Source: Talaromyces rugulosus (lineage: Eukaryota > Ascomycota > Eurotiomycetes > Eurotiales > Trichocomaceae). Taken from it: DNA of 64,000 nucleotides. Positions 37,756 to 50,600 of this stretch are shown here, piece after piece. The first letter of the stretch is position 1. Each line of letters starts with the position of its first letter. Below the pieces are notes generated by a model that ran no database searches, was not told the origin of the DNA, and was given only the letters and a program-made list of their open reading frames with translations. The translations under genes and the position numbers were made by a program. Location: assembly GCF_013368755.1 (NCBI RefSeq), contig NC_049564.1, positions 4,844,001 to 4,908,000 on the forward strand, in the 5' to 3' direction.

Positions 37756-38813
37756 TTCTCAATGCCTTGATAAGGAAAAATATCTAGATAGTTTCAATTT
37801 GTAAGTGAATTTAAGTTGGCGAAGTTGAGCACGGGTGTCCGAGACCAATTCTTGAAGACGGAATAACAGTAGAGGATATTGCAACTACATTGAGGATATA
37901 AGTTGTTAGATATAGAGGATACTATCCATATATAAGAGCAAACACAGAGGGCTTCTAGCGTTATGGCGAGAGCACATCTACTTGTGTAGTAGTCCTTTCC
38001 AGCGAACACACTCTTTGCATACCAAAGTCGAACGACGAACCAAGGTCTAACGGCGCACATCATATTATTCAACGATTCGGTTTCTCAACAACAACACCAC
38101 CTTAAAACTGCATCCCGAGTATAAAAAACATCTAAGGAATAATATTGAAACATAGAGATCCGACGCTGACCAAATTTCTGAGATTAAGAACGGCATATAC
38201 ATGTCATGGGCGTGACCCAGACGTGGTAGGCAATCGAGCCATTGTATTTCGGGAGATATGGCATATTGTCCGGGCTTTTTGTAACATAGAAGATACTATT
38301 GAACGATTATAATAGTGGGAGTAATAAAGAGTACTAAAAATTACTAAAAATTACATATACGTACAAAATATTGAGTGTGGAATGACTGAAATAGCAATAA
38401 CAGTTGGCCAGTCATATATTAGGTCATAACAATGAGAGCCGAGATAACATTTGACACAGTTTAATTCCAATTTACTGTACCGCTACTATCTATAGAAATA
38501 GCAATGATATCGGGATCTATTTTTATCTTGATTTATTTTTGTATCAGTCAGCGCATTGACACGAACAAAGACTCCTTACGAAGACTCGATGCAGAGTCGG
38601 GTGATCCTCGTGGAATTGTCAGTTCAGCTATGGCATGCACTATATAAATTGATATTCAAGCTCGCACACTGCTTTACTTCTGCACATTCCACTGAAAATT
38701 CAGAAGTTGAAACAATTTCTAGAGATCGGTATCTTAAGTCCGCACGAGATCATACAATTTACTTCATCCCTTCGAGCCCACCTTTGCGCCAAGAATCAGG
38801 GGTAAGAATTAAA
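37756..38813. other. Intergenic, very AT-rich
   Basis: No gene supported. Contains short direct repeats of ACTAAAAATT near 38333-38352. The open frame at 38556-38897 has no recognisable family. Confidence 0.5.
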
Positions 38814-40268
38814 ATGTCCGGATCATGGAAACTAGAGATTCAGCGACTGTCGTGGAGGTTAGTAACTAAAAGCCAATTTTTATTCAAAATAAACTAATAA
38901 TGTACGCAATAGCTACGATAGCAGAAAGTGGAACGAATCCCAAACCACGATTGATGAGTTGCTAAGCACGGATGTAAGAAGCAGACACCGATAATCTAAC
39001 TAACATTGATTGTGTGCTCATGCGCTGTCGCAGATATGTCAATATCTGGGATTAAATATCTAGTACGCTGTTCCTAGAAATTGTATTCAAGCTTCCCCTA
39101 CTGACAGTCATAGTTTTCTTCCCACAGTCGATATTAGTAGCTCGATAAAGGTTCTCGTGGACAACAACAAAGACCGTGACAAAGACCGTGTTTTATCATG
39201 GCGAAGGTGGCGGAGCCTGTTGGAAGACACTGGTTTGGTGTGGCAGAAGGCATTGGATGATCACAAAGAAGCACAAAAATACATCATCTATCTAGTGTTG
39301 TTTTTCTCGGTTATATTCTGGTCGACTTTGGTGGGTAATCTGCCATTACTAACTTAATAAGTTAACTTCTCACCTGTGGCAGGCATACTTGGTTGTGAAT
39401 CTCTCTCCACCAGGCGGTGATGACGAACAAAAGAATGCCGACTCGAAATTCCCCGGTTTGTCTCCTGGGTGCGCTCGAATTTCTCTTAGTTTTGGTTTCA
39501 AAAACCTTTACAATATGATTCAATTTCCATGACTTTTGTATAGATACAGTGCTCAAACTTGTAACATCATGATGACCCACTCTACAGTCACGAGTCACCG
39601 CGTCCCCTCAGGATTAACATCTAAGAAAGCCACTCCTGCTTCTACCACCACAAGTATGGTGAGTAAAGGTCCTCCTCCGTCGGCAGTGTTTAGCGAAGAT
39701 CCATCAAAGGGTCTGATTCTTCGCCAAGTCCTTGAACAACCTCGCAGCAAAGACGAGTATACTCTTGAGTACACCAAAGCTGATCAGGCTACTGCATACT
39801 GTACTCTGTGAGCTTGAAAAAAGTAACGAAGGGAGTCCTTACCGGCAGGTCTTCTGGACACTTCCCGTTTTCTTTTCAAGAACTGATAGATATGTCGCTA
39901 GGTACTCTTGGAACTCTCTTCAGAAAACTTTGTCCTAGTCGGGCTGGTTTTCGTCACCAAGCTTTCTCGAATCAGCAATAATCGAGTCCAAGGATACGTT
40001 GAGCTCTTTGACCGTAACTCAAACGATGAACCCCGATCTTTGCAGAGAGAGGTATGTTCATATTGCCTATTTTGTTGATTTTTGAAGAAGAAGCAGCATT
40101 CGAATGTTCTTTAGACCATTTTCCCAGCGCCTCCGGCATCAGTTGCTTCTCAACAAGCAATAAGAATAATCAAAGAACCTTTCAGCCTCGTAGCCCGTGT
40201 CCTATCGTACCTAGAGAGTTGGACGGAGGCCACCCGTAAAGCGGAAATATTAAAACGAGCAAACTGAG
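38814..40268 (+). CDS. Possible one or two small multi-exon genes, unrecognised (structure unresolved)
   Basis: Several coding-like segments share the plus strand and are joined by credible splice sites. From the ATG at 38814: MSGSWKLEIQRLSW, then YDSRKWNESQTTIDELLSTD, ICQYLGLNI, a charged segment (VDNNKDRDKDRVLSWRRWRS), one transmembrane helix (YIIYLVLFFSVIFWSTL) and YLVVNLSPPGGDDEQ, with a stop near 39560. A second run reads SAVFSEDPSKGLILRQVLEQ and, after unclear junctions, NFVLVGLVFVTKLSRI, ELFDRNSNDEPRSLQRE and finally a C-terminus ending EATRKAEILKRAN at 40268. I cannot join the middle cleanly, so this may be two genes or a decaying one. No family recognised. Confidence 0.3.
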
Positions 40269-40745
40269 CGCGACTGGAAGCCATAAAGTTCCCAGATGGG
40301 TCATTTATCAGTAGCATCATATAGAGAGTGTGATATTGAATGACTTTGCATATTCATATTGAGTATTTCTGCGAAAATATTGCCCTGTAACATAATTTGA
40401 CTTTTGTAGTTGTGAGGAGGAGACTTCTTAAGGCGGGAGGCGTCATCAGAGCAGGTGCGGACGGGCGCCAAGCCAAGCTTTACGATGAATGCGCCTGCTG
40501 CTTCACGCGACAACTCTCCTCCTCAACTCCGGACCTTGACTTTTGCCCAGCTGCTATCTATTACCGCACAACGCCTTTTTCTTTGTACGATGTTCTGAAG
40601 TGTTTTTGTATTTTCGGCTGCTAGCACACCGCACTTTGTCTTTGTCCTACCCGGATGCCGAATTTGTATGAATAGTTACGCCATGACCAAACCGAGCCAG
40701 CGATGAACGACACAACGAGACGACGCACTGCCATCGAGCGCAACC
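40269..40745. other. Intergenic, right edge of accessory island
   Basis: Promoter region of the telomere-type gene that starts at 40746. No gene recognised. Confidence 0.5.
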
Positions 40746-43700
40746 ATGGAATCGCCAACCGTCTCTTCGTCCTCGCACGAACCCCACCGTCATGATAGCC
40801 TAATATCATTTGCGCGACTCTCCCCAGATCTAGAAAATCCCGGCCAATACTCCCTCCAGGCGGTGGTTACGCTGGTGTGGCCGTTCTCAAGCTCGAATGG
40901 CGCTTTTAGTCTCCTACTTGCTGAACCCGATTTTCGTCTGCGTAAGCAGAACGGCCAGGTGCGGGTGACATTTCGGGGACTCTGCGCCGAGCAGGTGGCT
41001 CGAACTAAAGTCGGCATCGGCGATAAGGTAACCTTGAGCCTGCAGGGAGCACGATGGACAGAGAATGAAAGGCTTCATTCGACGCCGGGAAAATCACTGG
41101 AATGGGAGTTGCAGTTTATCAACCGCGTGAAGCTTGAGGTATGGGATATTTCCGCCACTGCAAAATGTCTTGCTAATTTGCCATGTGGAAAAGGCAGTTC
41201 GAAACGACAATGTCCTTGCTGTGCTCGACGTCGATTCTCCTCCACCGCCAGAGATACACGCCGTGCCCACCACCCCCTCCGCCTCCGTACCCAATATTGA
41301 CGGTTGGGCAAGCGATTTACCAGTGACGGAGAAATGGGATACTCCTGCTTTCCTTCGCACAAAGAGGCTTTCGTCGGGCAGTCCACTACAAGCCGGTTTC
41401 AGCCCATTCGTAGAGGAAGATGGATTTATACCTGGCAAAGGCAGAAAAAGACCTAGATTCAGCTTCCCCAGCAGTGGGTGGCGACTCGTGGACGAACCGG
41501 ATATAGATGAGCCCACCAACGAAGACAACTGGTTTGAATCTGACGAAGAAGAGCTGCAAAGAGACGATAATGATGTTCCGATTTCTGGAGAACCCTTTCA
41601 GGAAGATTTACGGGATCTAGATGATTCATCGCATTTATCACCTGTGGATGCATATGAAACGGCTTCAGCTAGACCTCTGGAAACCTCAAGAGAACCTCAG
41701 TCTTTAGACCTGACACCGACACCAACACCGGCAGTACTTCCAGACAAACTCGATACAAAGCCAATATCCATCCAAATACAGGAATACGATGAGGAAATCC
41801 TCAGCAGCGAGTTGTTGTCCAAACACCCTCCGCTTCCCACCGATACTCCCCGCCTTCATCCTTTACCATCCCACGGCCTCGCAACACCCTCACCAATAAC
41901 ACACACACCTGAAAACTCTTTGGGATATTTCTTTCAAGCGCCTCCGCCGCCTCGATCATCTCAATTTCTGGCTCCCACAACAGCCAACGACCACAAAATC
42001 GACAACCTACCTACTTCCAGTTATCCTTTTGGCGATACTGTATCGCCAGATGTTTCGGGAACTACTCACTATGATGATGAAGCTCCTAGAAGTGACGAGC
42101 CAGATATTGAAGCACGGTCTCAGTTTGAACATTTCTCTGCAAGGAGTGGGTTCAATTCCACAACCCAGGGCAAGCATGATACAGTTTTCCAGACACCAGC
42201 AGAATTCACCATTCCTCCATTTATTGCCGAGTCAAATGGCCATTTGACAACAGAAGCTGCGGGTTCTCTACTTATAGATCCTTCAATATCACAATTGCAT
42301 GAAGACTACGCATATGAACAGCAAGAAACATTCGATCATGGCATGGAGATGGACGATGAGCACGCAGAATCGTTAAATGGCCATTACGAAAATGTATTGG
42401 ACAACGGCACTGAAGTAGAAGTCGAATATACTGACAACATGGATTTACCACGCCAAAGCCAACTCGTTTGGAGTGATAGAGATGCCGGGGATTCATCGCG
42501 TACATTCCAAGAAAGGATTGACGAGGATATAGACTCTGAAAAAGTAGAGGAAGAACGATATGCGCAGGTTTTGAACACAGACGAACACGAACCTGTAGAA
42601 AATGGTGCCTATAATGTTCCAGCTGAAGAATATCAAATGGTGTCAGATGATGCTTTGTCAGACGGTATGGAAGAAGAAGAATCCGGGAATAACGAGCGAG
42701 AAGACGAGGCAGAAGAGGACGATGAAGAGATGTCAGAAGGCCTAGAAGACAATATCGTGTCTGATTCAGAATCCGACGATGAAGTCTATCACAATCCACC
42801 TCAACCGTCAAACCCACGTCGGAATGTCCACCCGGAAGTTATTGTGCTAGACAGCGACAGCGAGGACGAGCCCCCGCGGCCAGAACGGCAGCCATCACCT
42901 CAATACGACGATGTATCCGACTATGAGAGAAGTGATGTTTCCGCACAAGCGCATGAGTATGCGGAATATACGTCGGTTGAAGAGTCAGACGATGAGGTTG
43001 CTGATCAAAAGGAAGTCATAAGTGAAGCTAGCAGTGAAAATGGCCAGAATGAGGACTCTGACGATGAGAATCCAGTCGACGAAGTTGCAGAAAACAAGAT
43101 ACCAGAGCAGGGGAGCTTAGTTGACGATGAGTCGGTTCGAGCCGAGGATGAGCAGCTTGGACTTCCTGCCCAGGATGAAGAGGCCTTGGTTCAGGAAAAT
43201 GACACGGACTCACATCGTTCCAGGAGCAAAGAACGATACGAGGCTTCTCTATATTCGGATCAATCGAGCATTCGCTCCATGCCCAAGGAAATCTCATCGG
43301 GTTCTGAAAATGAGTATGCCCCAAGTCATGGATATGCCAAAGACGATGGTGTGTCGAGTGGTAGGAGTCCATCTCCAGGTTTAACTCCACGACCGGTTAG
43401 TCCTAATAGGACCAAATTAACCCATGAAACACAACCATTGGCAACTAGAACACGGCCGTTGCCTACGCCACAGCCCACTCAGGATGAAGAACAGTATCCT
43501 GTGCCTATTGGCCCTCCGACGGACACGCCAAATGAAAACGAGGGCTCTACTGCTGGCGAAGTTTTAGATGAGGGCCAAGATACTGGCAAGGCTAGTCTCC
43601 ATCGGTGGACCGATGGTTCTGGAGATGATGCCCATTCACCAAAACCTGATACCGGCGCACAAGTCCCTGAAATTGGAGTAGATGGCCATTTTTTAGAGGG

Positions 43701-44562
43701 TGATGCAGCACCAAACAACCGTGATGACGACCATGATGAAGTCGTTCTAGTTGGGGGCCATTCCACCCCGAAGAGCGTGGAATCTGAAGCTTACGTTGAA
43801 GCAACAGAAGAGCCCCTCGAACACGAGCCAAGGACTCCTAGCCCCCAAAATGACAAAGCATCTCGTTATCCGCTTGTGGAGCTCGGAAATAGGCTGGATA
43901 CTGTCGTGAACATTATTGCAATAGTCGTCGAGGTGTCTGCTGTGGGGCGTGCAATGTCTGGTTCTCAGGAGTTCTATTTATGCTTGCGGATTACCGATGC
44001 GACTATGGCTGGAACAACAGTAGCCGTCCATATATTCAGTCCTGACAGAATATCCCTCCCCGTGGTGAGCGAGGGAGACGCGATTGCGCTTCGAAAATTC
44101 AAAGTCCAGAGTTTCGACCACTCTCCGGCCGCGCTTAGTGGTGACAGCAGCGCATGGGCCGTATTCCACGCTGAAGAAAACGAGGCTACCATTGCTGGTC
44201 CACCAGTTGAGTTGAGCGGGGACGAGTATGAATATGTTCAAGAACTCCGCAGTTGGTACCACAAGGGCGGGTCTGACATGGCGGCTGATCATATGCTGCA
44301 GGCTTTGATCGGCCATGAGCAAAAAGAGCATTCACCGTCGAGTGTTGCCTCGAGTGATGTCGGCAGTCTAGGATCTGTACCAGCAGGATCGTCATCTCAG
44401 CGACGGCCACGGCGAAGGAAAAGCCACCGCCGCATCACGATCCACGAGCTGCGAGATGGACGACGATACACTGAGGCTGGGTCTCCAGGAGGCAATGATC
44501 CATTATCCATCCATGAACTGCGAGATGGCACAGTGTACGCGCATTCGTTTGACAGAGATTAA
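40746..44562 (+). CDS. Large acidic protein with POT1/Cdc13-type telomere-binding OB fold
   Basis: Exons are 40746-41138 and 41194-44562 (1,253 aa). The C-terminal domain (about residues 1020-1120) matches the Telo_bind family that contacts telomeric single-stranded DNA: YPLVELGNRLDTVVNIIAI, FYLCLRITDATMAGTTVAVH, then FSPDRISLPVV. A second OB-like segment lies at about residues 15-115 (SLISFARLSP to KVTLSLQGARW). Between them is a roughly 850-residue acidic, Ser/Glu/Asp-rich disordered region with a SUMO-interaction-like motif, VIVLDSDSEDE, at residue 680. The end carries a basic patch (RRPRRRKSHRR) and two copies of IHELRDG. A role in telomere protection is inferred from the domain; which shelterin or CST subunit it represents is open. 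Confidence 0.8.
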
Positions 44563-45787
44563 AAAACAAAATCAACTACACGTGAAAGGAAATAACATCC
44601 CGGATCTGTATTGAATTGTTGTACATAAGAAATTAATTTAAATAATAAAAAAATATTTTCTGGGTAAATAAATAAACAAGTACAAAGACGACGACAAAGC
44701 CCGTGAGGCGGTGTATAACTGACTTGTTACTGCTCCAAGTTAGCTACAAGCAAAAACACCAGAGGCAGTAGATTGGTGCAATTGGTCAATAGTCTTTTTA
44801 GGACCAGACGACAGACGATCAGACTTTGCCTTTCGACCTCACTCTCAACCAGCAAGCTCGCGAGGAGCGAGACACGTAGTAGGTTTGCGGTTGAGACTCG
44901 GATTACCATACGCTCATAATTCTTCATTTGCGCCGATGGAAGACCGGAAGGAGGGAAAAAAGAGGAAAAAGGCAGACATACCATGCAGTGCTTGCCTTGG
45001 TTCTTCATTCACTATTCACTACCATGAATATTACAACTATCTGTAGTGTTATGTCTCGTCACTTAGGTCATCAACGCATCATGGGAAGCTACGCAATAAG
45101 CAAGCCCTCGTGATGATGGTTTTATATGCGTAGTTGGCGATAATGCCAATTGATCTCGACACACACATCGGAATCGCCAGCGCTGTAGAAAGGAAAAAGA
45201 ACTGACGATGATTTGAGTTGGTGGTCTTGGGTTATTAAGAGAAAAAGAAGAGAAGAAGAAGGAAAGGAAAAAAATTCAAGAAAAAGGCAGCTCGGGCCAA
45301 GCGCGGCGCCAAGTGGAGATGCGGGCAGGCGGACAAGAGCGGCAGAGAGCTGCCGATTCGATTTGCCTCGCTTTCTCCAACACAGACACAGAGACAGAAC
45401 AAGAACCAGACCAGAACCGACGACAACACCACGAACTCCAACGACCCTCTCCATCCCCACGATCCCATTCTTGCTAGCCCCCCAAATACCGCTGATTACT
45501 GTCCCTCTCGCTTGTCATCCCTGTCGACACCCTCTCCTCCGAGCAAACCGCATCTGCTTCGCTGGCACTCCGCCGCGCACACGCTTTGTCGTTCTCTTTT
45601 TTTTCCCACGCCGCCATCCCTAGTCTGACTCTGCGAATATTGTGTGTGCTTGACATCGACTTGCACTTTTGAAAAGACACGTTCTGGTTTTTCGCGTTTC
45701 GCAGGCTGGCGTCCTACTGCGACCTCCCCCCCCGCTTGAGTGTCTGATGATCGCTGGCTTTTCAGAGCTGTCGTAGCCGCTGTTCCG
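44563..45787. other. Intergenic and long leader of the eIF4E-like gene
   Basis: No gene recognised. The right half (45250-45780) is A/C-rich then C/T-rich and probably contains a long 5' UTR or core promoter of the gene starting at 45788. Confidence 0.5.
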
Positions 45788-47006
45788 ATGGATCACGCAA
45801 ATCTGTGGACCCGGAGATCAAAGTACGTCGGCCTTGCTTCCTATATCCTATCTCTGGTCTCTCTTTTACGTATCGGGGTTTGTCTTTATTTTTTTTTTTC
45901 GCTGTCTGCTAACGTGGAACACCCAACAGCACAAGCAGCAAGCTGTCCCTGTCCACATCCGGCGACAAGGACGGTGGCGCCAAACTGGATCTCCCCCGCA
46001 ACAACCATTCATCGAAGCGATTCGGGCCCGACAGCTCTCACGGACGTGCTAATCCTTTCAACGCCATATCTCCTCTCTCTGGCGGCGGCGTCTCCTCCCC
46101 GGGCGCCAGTGCGTCAAGCGCATTTGGCCTCGGGTCCGGAGCTTTTGCCTCGTTCGGCTCCTCTGCCAAAAACCCCAAAACCCCCGGAGGCACCGAGCTG
46201 AAACGTGAAGGGAACGATCCAGACGCGGTTATAGATAACAAAGTCAGATCGAAAGCTTCCTCGTCATCGATAGATGCGACGTCCGGTGCCGCCGACAAGG
46301 GTCACCCGCTGAAGTCGATCTGGATCATCTGGTACCGCCCGCCCACTCCCAAATATTCCGACTATGAGAAATCAACGACTGCCCTTGCGTCGATATCGTC
46401 CGCGGAGAGCTTCTGGAGTATTTACTCTCATCTAAAGCGCCCCTCCCTCCTGCCTACGGTATCTGATTATCACATCTTCAAAAAGGGTATCCGCCCCGTG
46501 TGGGAGGATGAGGCGAATAAGCGCGGTGGCAAATGGATCATTCGCTTGAAAAAGGGCGTTGCTGATCGGTATTGGGAGGACCTTCTCCTGGCTATGGTTG
46601 GTGACCAGTTCGCCGAGGCCGGCGATGAGGTCTGCGGCGCAGTCCTCAGTGTCCGGAGTGGGGAGGATGTCATGAGCATATGGACCCGAATTGACGGCGG
46701 CAGGAATATCAAGATTCGGTGAGTTTATCCACCTTTTCCATAATCACAGTGCTACTTTGGTGGTATATACAATGCTAACTATGTGCTTGCAGGGAAACTA
46801 TCAAACGTTTACTAGCCTTGCCAGCCGACACCAACATTGTCTGGAAAAGTCACGACGACAGTATTGCCCAGCGCTCGGCCATCGACCACGCCCGACAAGA
46901 GAAGGCAACAAACCACCATCACGGGTATCACGGGACCGGCGAGCGCCGGAGGACCGGTACCAACGACGATTCTCTTGCGGACCGGGGAAAAGCGACAGCG
47001 TCTTGA
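45788..47006 (+). CDS. eIF4E-family cap-binding protein, class II (4EHP-like)
   Basis: Exons are 45788-45822, 45930-46718 and 46793-47006 (345 aa). The eIF4E fold starts at SIWIIWYRPP (about residue 135) and includes ESFWSIYSHLKRPSLLP, DYHIFKKGIRPVWEDEANK and GGKWIIRLKKG. The second cap-stacking Trp is kept in PVWEDE. At the first one (human Trp56) the aligned residue is Tyr, in SDYEKSTTALAS, as in 4EHP/eIF4E2. Class II proteins bind cap more weakly and usually act in translational repression or stress-specific translation. The N-terminal ~130 residues are Ser/Gly-rich and disordered. The C-terminal tail is polar and His-rich. It is probably not the main housekeeping eIF4E. Confidence 0.9.
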
Positions 47007-47636
47007 CTTTCTTCCTAAGCGGTCATTTTGGGCATCGTATGACCCTGTACAGTAGCTTCTCTCGGCACGCGGTTATTTTTGTTCTCTCGTTTGTTTCTGG
47101 GGGAGCTTCACGCAATTCTTGCATCTTTATCTCTTTTTCTTTCTTTTCTCTTTTTTTTTTGGACTTGGAGACCTTTGCTGGAGTTTGATATTCAAAAAGA
47201 AAAGGCCGTATGAGAACATGACTTAGCATATTGGCAAGAGAAAATCATTTTGTTCTCTATTCTTATGGGATCTGGGGGTGGGTGGGTTATTGTTGGTTGG
47301 GTTTTGGTACTCTTTTTGTGATGTTACTTACTGGGTTATCATGATGTGCATTATCAAGGCATTACGAAGGAGGTGAATAGTGGAATTGTAACAGTATCAT
47401 GGGCTCGAGATCCTGCATCTTGCTGTATAACGAGTAGTTAAATTCTATTGTCGTGAAACAATGAATCATGCGTACGGCAGAACGAGGATTGACGATTGAC
47501 CGCCTGCGTAGATGGCTTCCCGCACTCGCCCTCCCAGCTCTGTTCGGCTCAAACACACAAATACCGCGCCAGATGTAGACAGACGCCCTATTATGTCTAT
47601 TGACACTGTCGACTGGTCCCGCTGCATTCCAAATAA
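47007..47636. other. Intergenic between eIF4E-like and SUMO-protease genes
   Basis: 3' UTR of the eIF4E-like gene, T-rich at 47120-47165, and promoter of the SUMO protease. An in-frame stop lies immediately before the ATG at 47637. No gene seen. Confidence 0.5.
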
Positions 47637-50600
47637 ATGCGGTTCTTGTCCAACTTGGCCCGGCTACTCCCACGACCCTCTGCGTCCGCCGACGAACCTG
47701 CTGCTTCTGCCTCTGCCTCTGACACACAACATTCCCCCGCTGCTCATGGTGATGACAAGGTCGAGGAGCCGGCGAGGGAGCCTGGTTTGAGAAACAACAG
47801 GAAACGTCCGCGTCGTGGTGGTGGTATCGTGGTAGTGGACGATCACGATCAGTCGCCAACGGTTAGTTAGCTTCTCTTATCTATCAATCACGATCAAATC
47901 CTGTCCCCGACCTCTTTAGCTCCTGCGGTACCTCCACAATGCTTCAATTACTGATATGGCAATAGGCGTCGACTTCAATGAGACCCTTGTACGCGCCCGC
48001 AGAGCTCCATTTTGCCTCGAATTGTCTTTGTTCTAACTATCCCATGCACAGCAGCAGTACGACCGCTCTCAGTCCACTTCAGGATATGCGGCGACCGGCA
48101 GACACCTCAGACGAGCGCAGGTTGTTTCCAAGTTATGGGTACGCAAATTGTCACACGGACCACGTTTTTTTCCTCTTCTTCTTCTGACGCGATTTGGGTG
48201 TGAATAGTAAAGCAGATAATGGGGTTCGTATCACACCGGGACAGACATTTGGTACAGGAAAATCCAGCGTTCAGGTACTATCTTCTTTTTTTTTTCCTCT
48301 TTTGAGTCACCAAAACAATTCCACTAATATGACCTTTTATCCACTAGAAACATGCATTCCGTCCCGTTGACCGAATATCACGAAGTGGGTTTAAAGATAG
48401 CGGTCCTGTGCGTGCTTCGGGAGCACCACACATAAGACCTGGTCAACGGTCTTCGCCAGTGTCCCAGCATCCTCTTAGCTCGCCCACTTTACGCGACAAC
48501 GAAGATAGGATTGTGAAACGCCGACGCCATTCGTCTAACCAGATCATTAATTTGGTGGATGACGACCTGCCGACAACTCCATTTTTTGTGCGCGATGAGA
48601 GCTCACGCCCCGTTCGGTCTCCTTCGGTCGTTAGCGTAGAGCATATCGGGACAAGAAACGAAGCAAGCCGTGATAATGACGGAGTCCGCGTGCGAGACAG
48701 GGAGCCGGTGAAGACGTCTATTTCGAGGTTAAATGGGAATTCTGGGGGGAATCAGAATGGTCTCCGCAGTCCCGATTCAGCCGTGGGTGAAAAACGACTT
48801 GGAAGTCCTTTATACGATGACAGGGACACCAAGTCCATTCGATCCTACAGAGATAGAGACGTTATCAACTCAACCGTGGAAGATGGAGAGTCACCGTTTC
48901 TAGCCGACACTGCAAACCGAACTCGCGAAGGAACTCGCTCTGCAAGCCACCACAGCCGCCGTGATTCAAATGCGAGTGAAAGCCCGGATGAGTTGCAGAG
49001 AGATTTTGCACTTCCTAGTGGCCCAGTTTTTCGTGCCATCCACGGAGAACATGTCCCATCGAATCATCTCCGCGAAGAAGTCACCAGACGACAAAATCGA
49101 AAGGATTCTCCCAGTGACATCCAACCCACAATATTTCGTTTGTCGCGAAAAGCACAAACAGATCAGGAGATGGGCAAAGGTCCCGCAAGATCCCATCTAC
49201 ATCTTTTTGACGTGAGGTTTTTTCGTCATGGCGATGTAGAACTTGTTGATCAGGACATGCAGCTTTCCCTCGATGAAGAAAGCGATACCATTGGTCTGCT
49301 CTCTACAAAGGATTCCGTCTCCGCTGAACGGATTCCAGTGCACCGAGTGGCTTCGATATGCAAGGGATCCGAGGACAGTTTAAAGGCTCGTTTTAGACTA
49401 TGTAAAACTGAAGGCTCTCTGATCCAATTCGTGGATATAGAATTTGGAAATGACCAGGACAAAACCCGACTATGTGAGCTCCTAGAAAAGAGGGGGGTCA
49501 CCAGTCAAAGCAAGGGGGGGTGCGTTACTCTGTCCTTCTTCCTAACAGAACAGGTGCTAACTTTCCTACAGGTCCTGGATGGACAAAGCCTTTAACAGGG
49601 TCACCAAAAGTACACGACCACGTATGGCACCAATACGTGCCAAAGAGCCTACTACAGAAACCGTAGTAGAGCTCACCCCTGAACTTAGCAAGGAGTCAGA
49701 AGAAGAACCTGTCAAACGACAAAAACTCTCGGCGTCTTTGCAAGATGAAAATAACACTCAGTCGGGGTTGAAGCTACCCCCACGTCGCTTGCCTCTACAA
49801 ATCCAGTCTCAAATTTCGCCCTCGTGGGTTGGAGCTCGCAGTCGCCCTGCGGAGGAAGAAAATCAAGCTGTCGACATCCCTGTGAAGACGTCGAATAGAT
49901 TCCTTGGGAAACGAGAAACACGGTCAAAAGCGCGACAGAGCCTTGTGGACTTGATTGATGACGACCTAGGCTCTGCGATCGATGACGGACCTTTCTCTCC
50001 GACCAAACTATCCAAAACCCTTGTGTATCCACCTGAGGGTAGAAAGAAGGCCGAAGTCGATAGTTCTGATATAGAACGTCTACGACCTGGGGAGTTTCTC
50101 AACGACAACCTCATCGGGTTCTATCTGCGCTTCCTTGAACATCACCTTGAACGGAACAAACCTGATGTCGCTAAGCGGGTATACTTCTTTAATTCGTACT
50201 TTTTTGATACACTTACAAGCCCAGCGAAAGGGAAAAAGGGTATAAATTACGGAGGTGTTCAGAAGTGGACGAGAAACGTGGATCTCTTCAGCCACGACTA
50301 TGTGATTGTTCCTATTAATGAAAGCGCTCACTGGTACTTGGCAATAATTTGCAACCTGACTTCTTTGGATAAATCCAAAGAAGATGATACTCAGCCCGAG
50401 CCCGAGCCACAGCCAGAGACAGAGCCAGAGACTCCGTCGCAAAGCGTGCCTATCCGATCCAAACAGGTGGAGGAGATACCAGAAACTCCACCCGAGCGAG
50501 CAGCAACCCCCGAACAGAGCGCCCGCGAGTCGTTTGCCTCGATGAAGATATCCAATTCACTGCCAAGTTCGCAGCACGGAGAAGGCCATAATTCCGAAGA

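Noticed and set aside
32921..40268. Secondary-metabolite cluster around the FMO
   Set aside because: No polyketide synthase, NRPS, terpene synthase, transporter or pathway regulator nearby.
40746..44562. Minus-strand open frames of 90-180 codons (for example 42272-42817)
   Set aside because: Shadows caused by the biased Glu/Asp/Ser codons of the acidic region.
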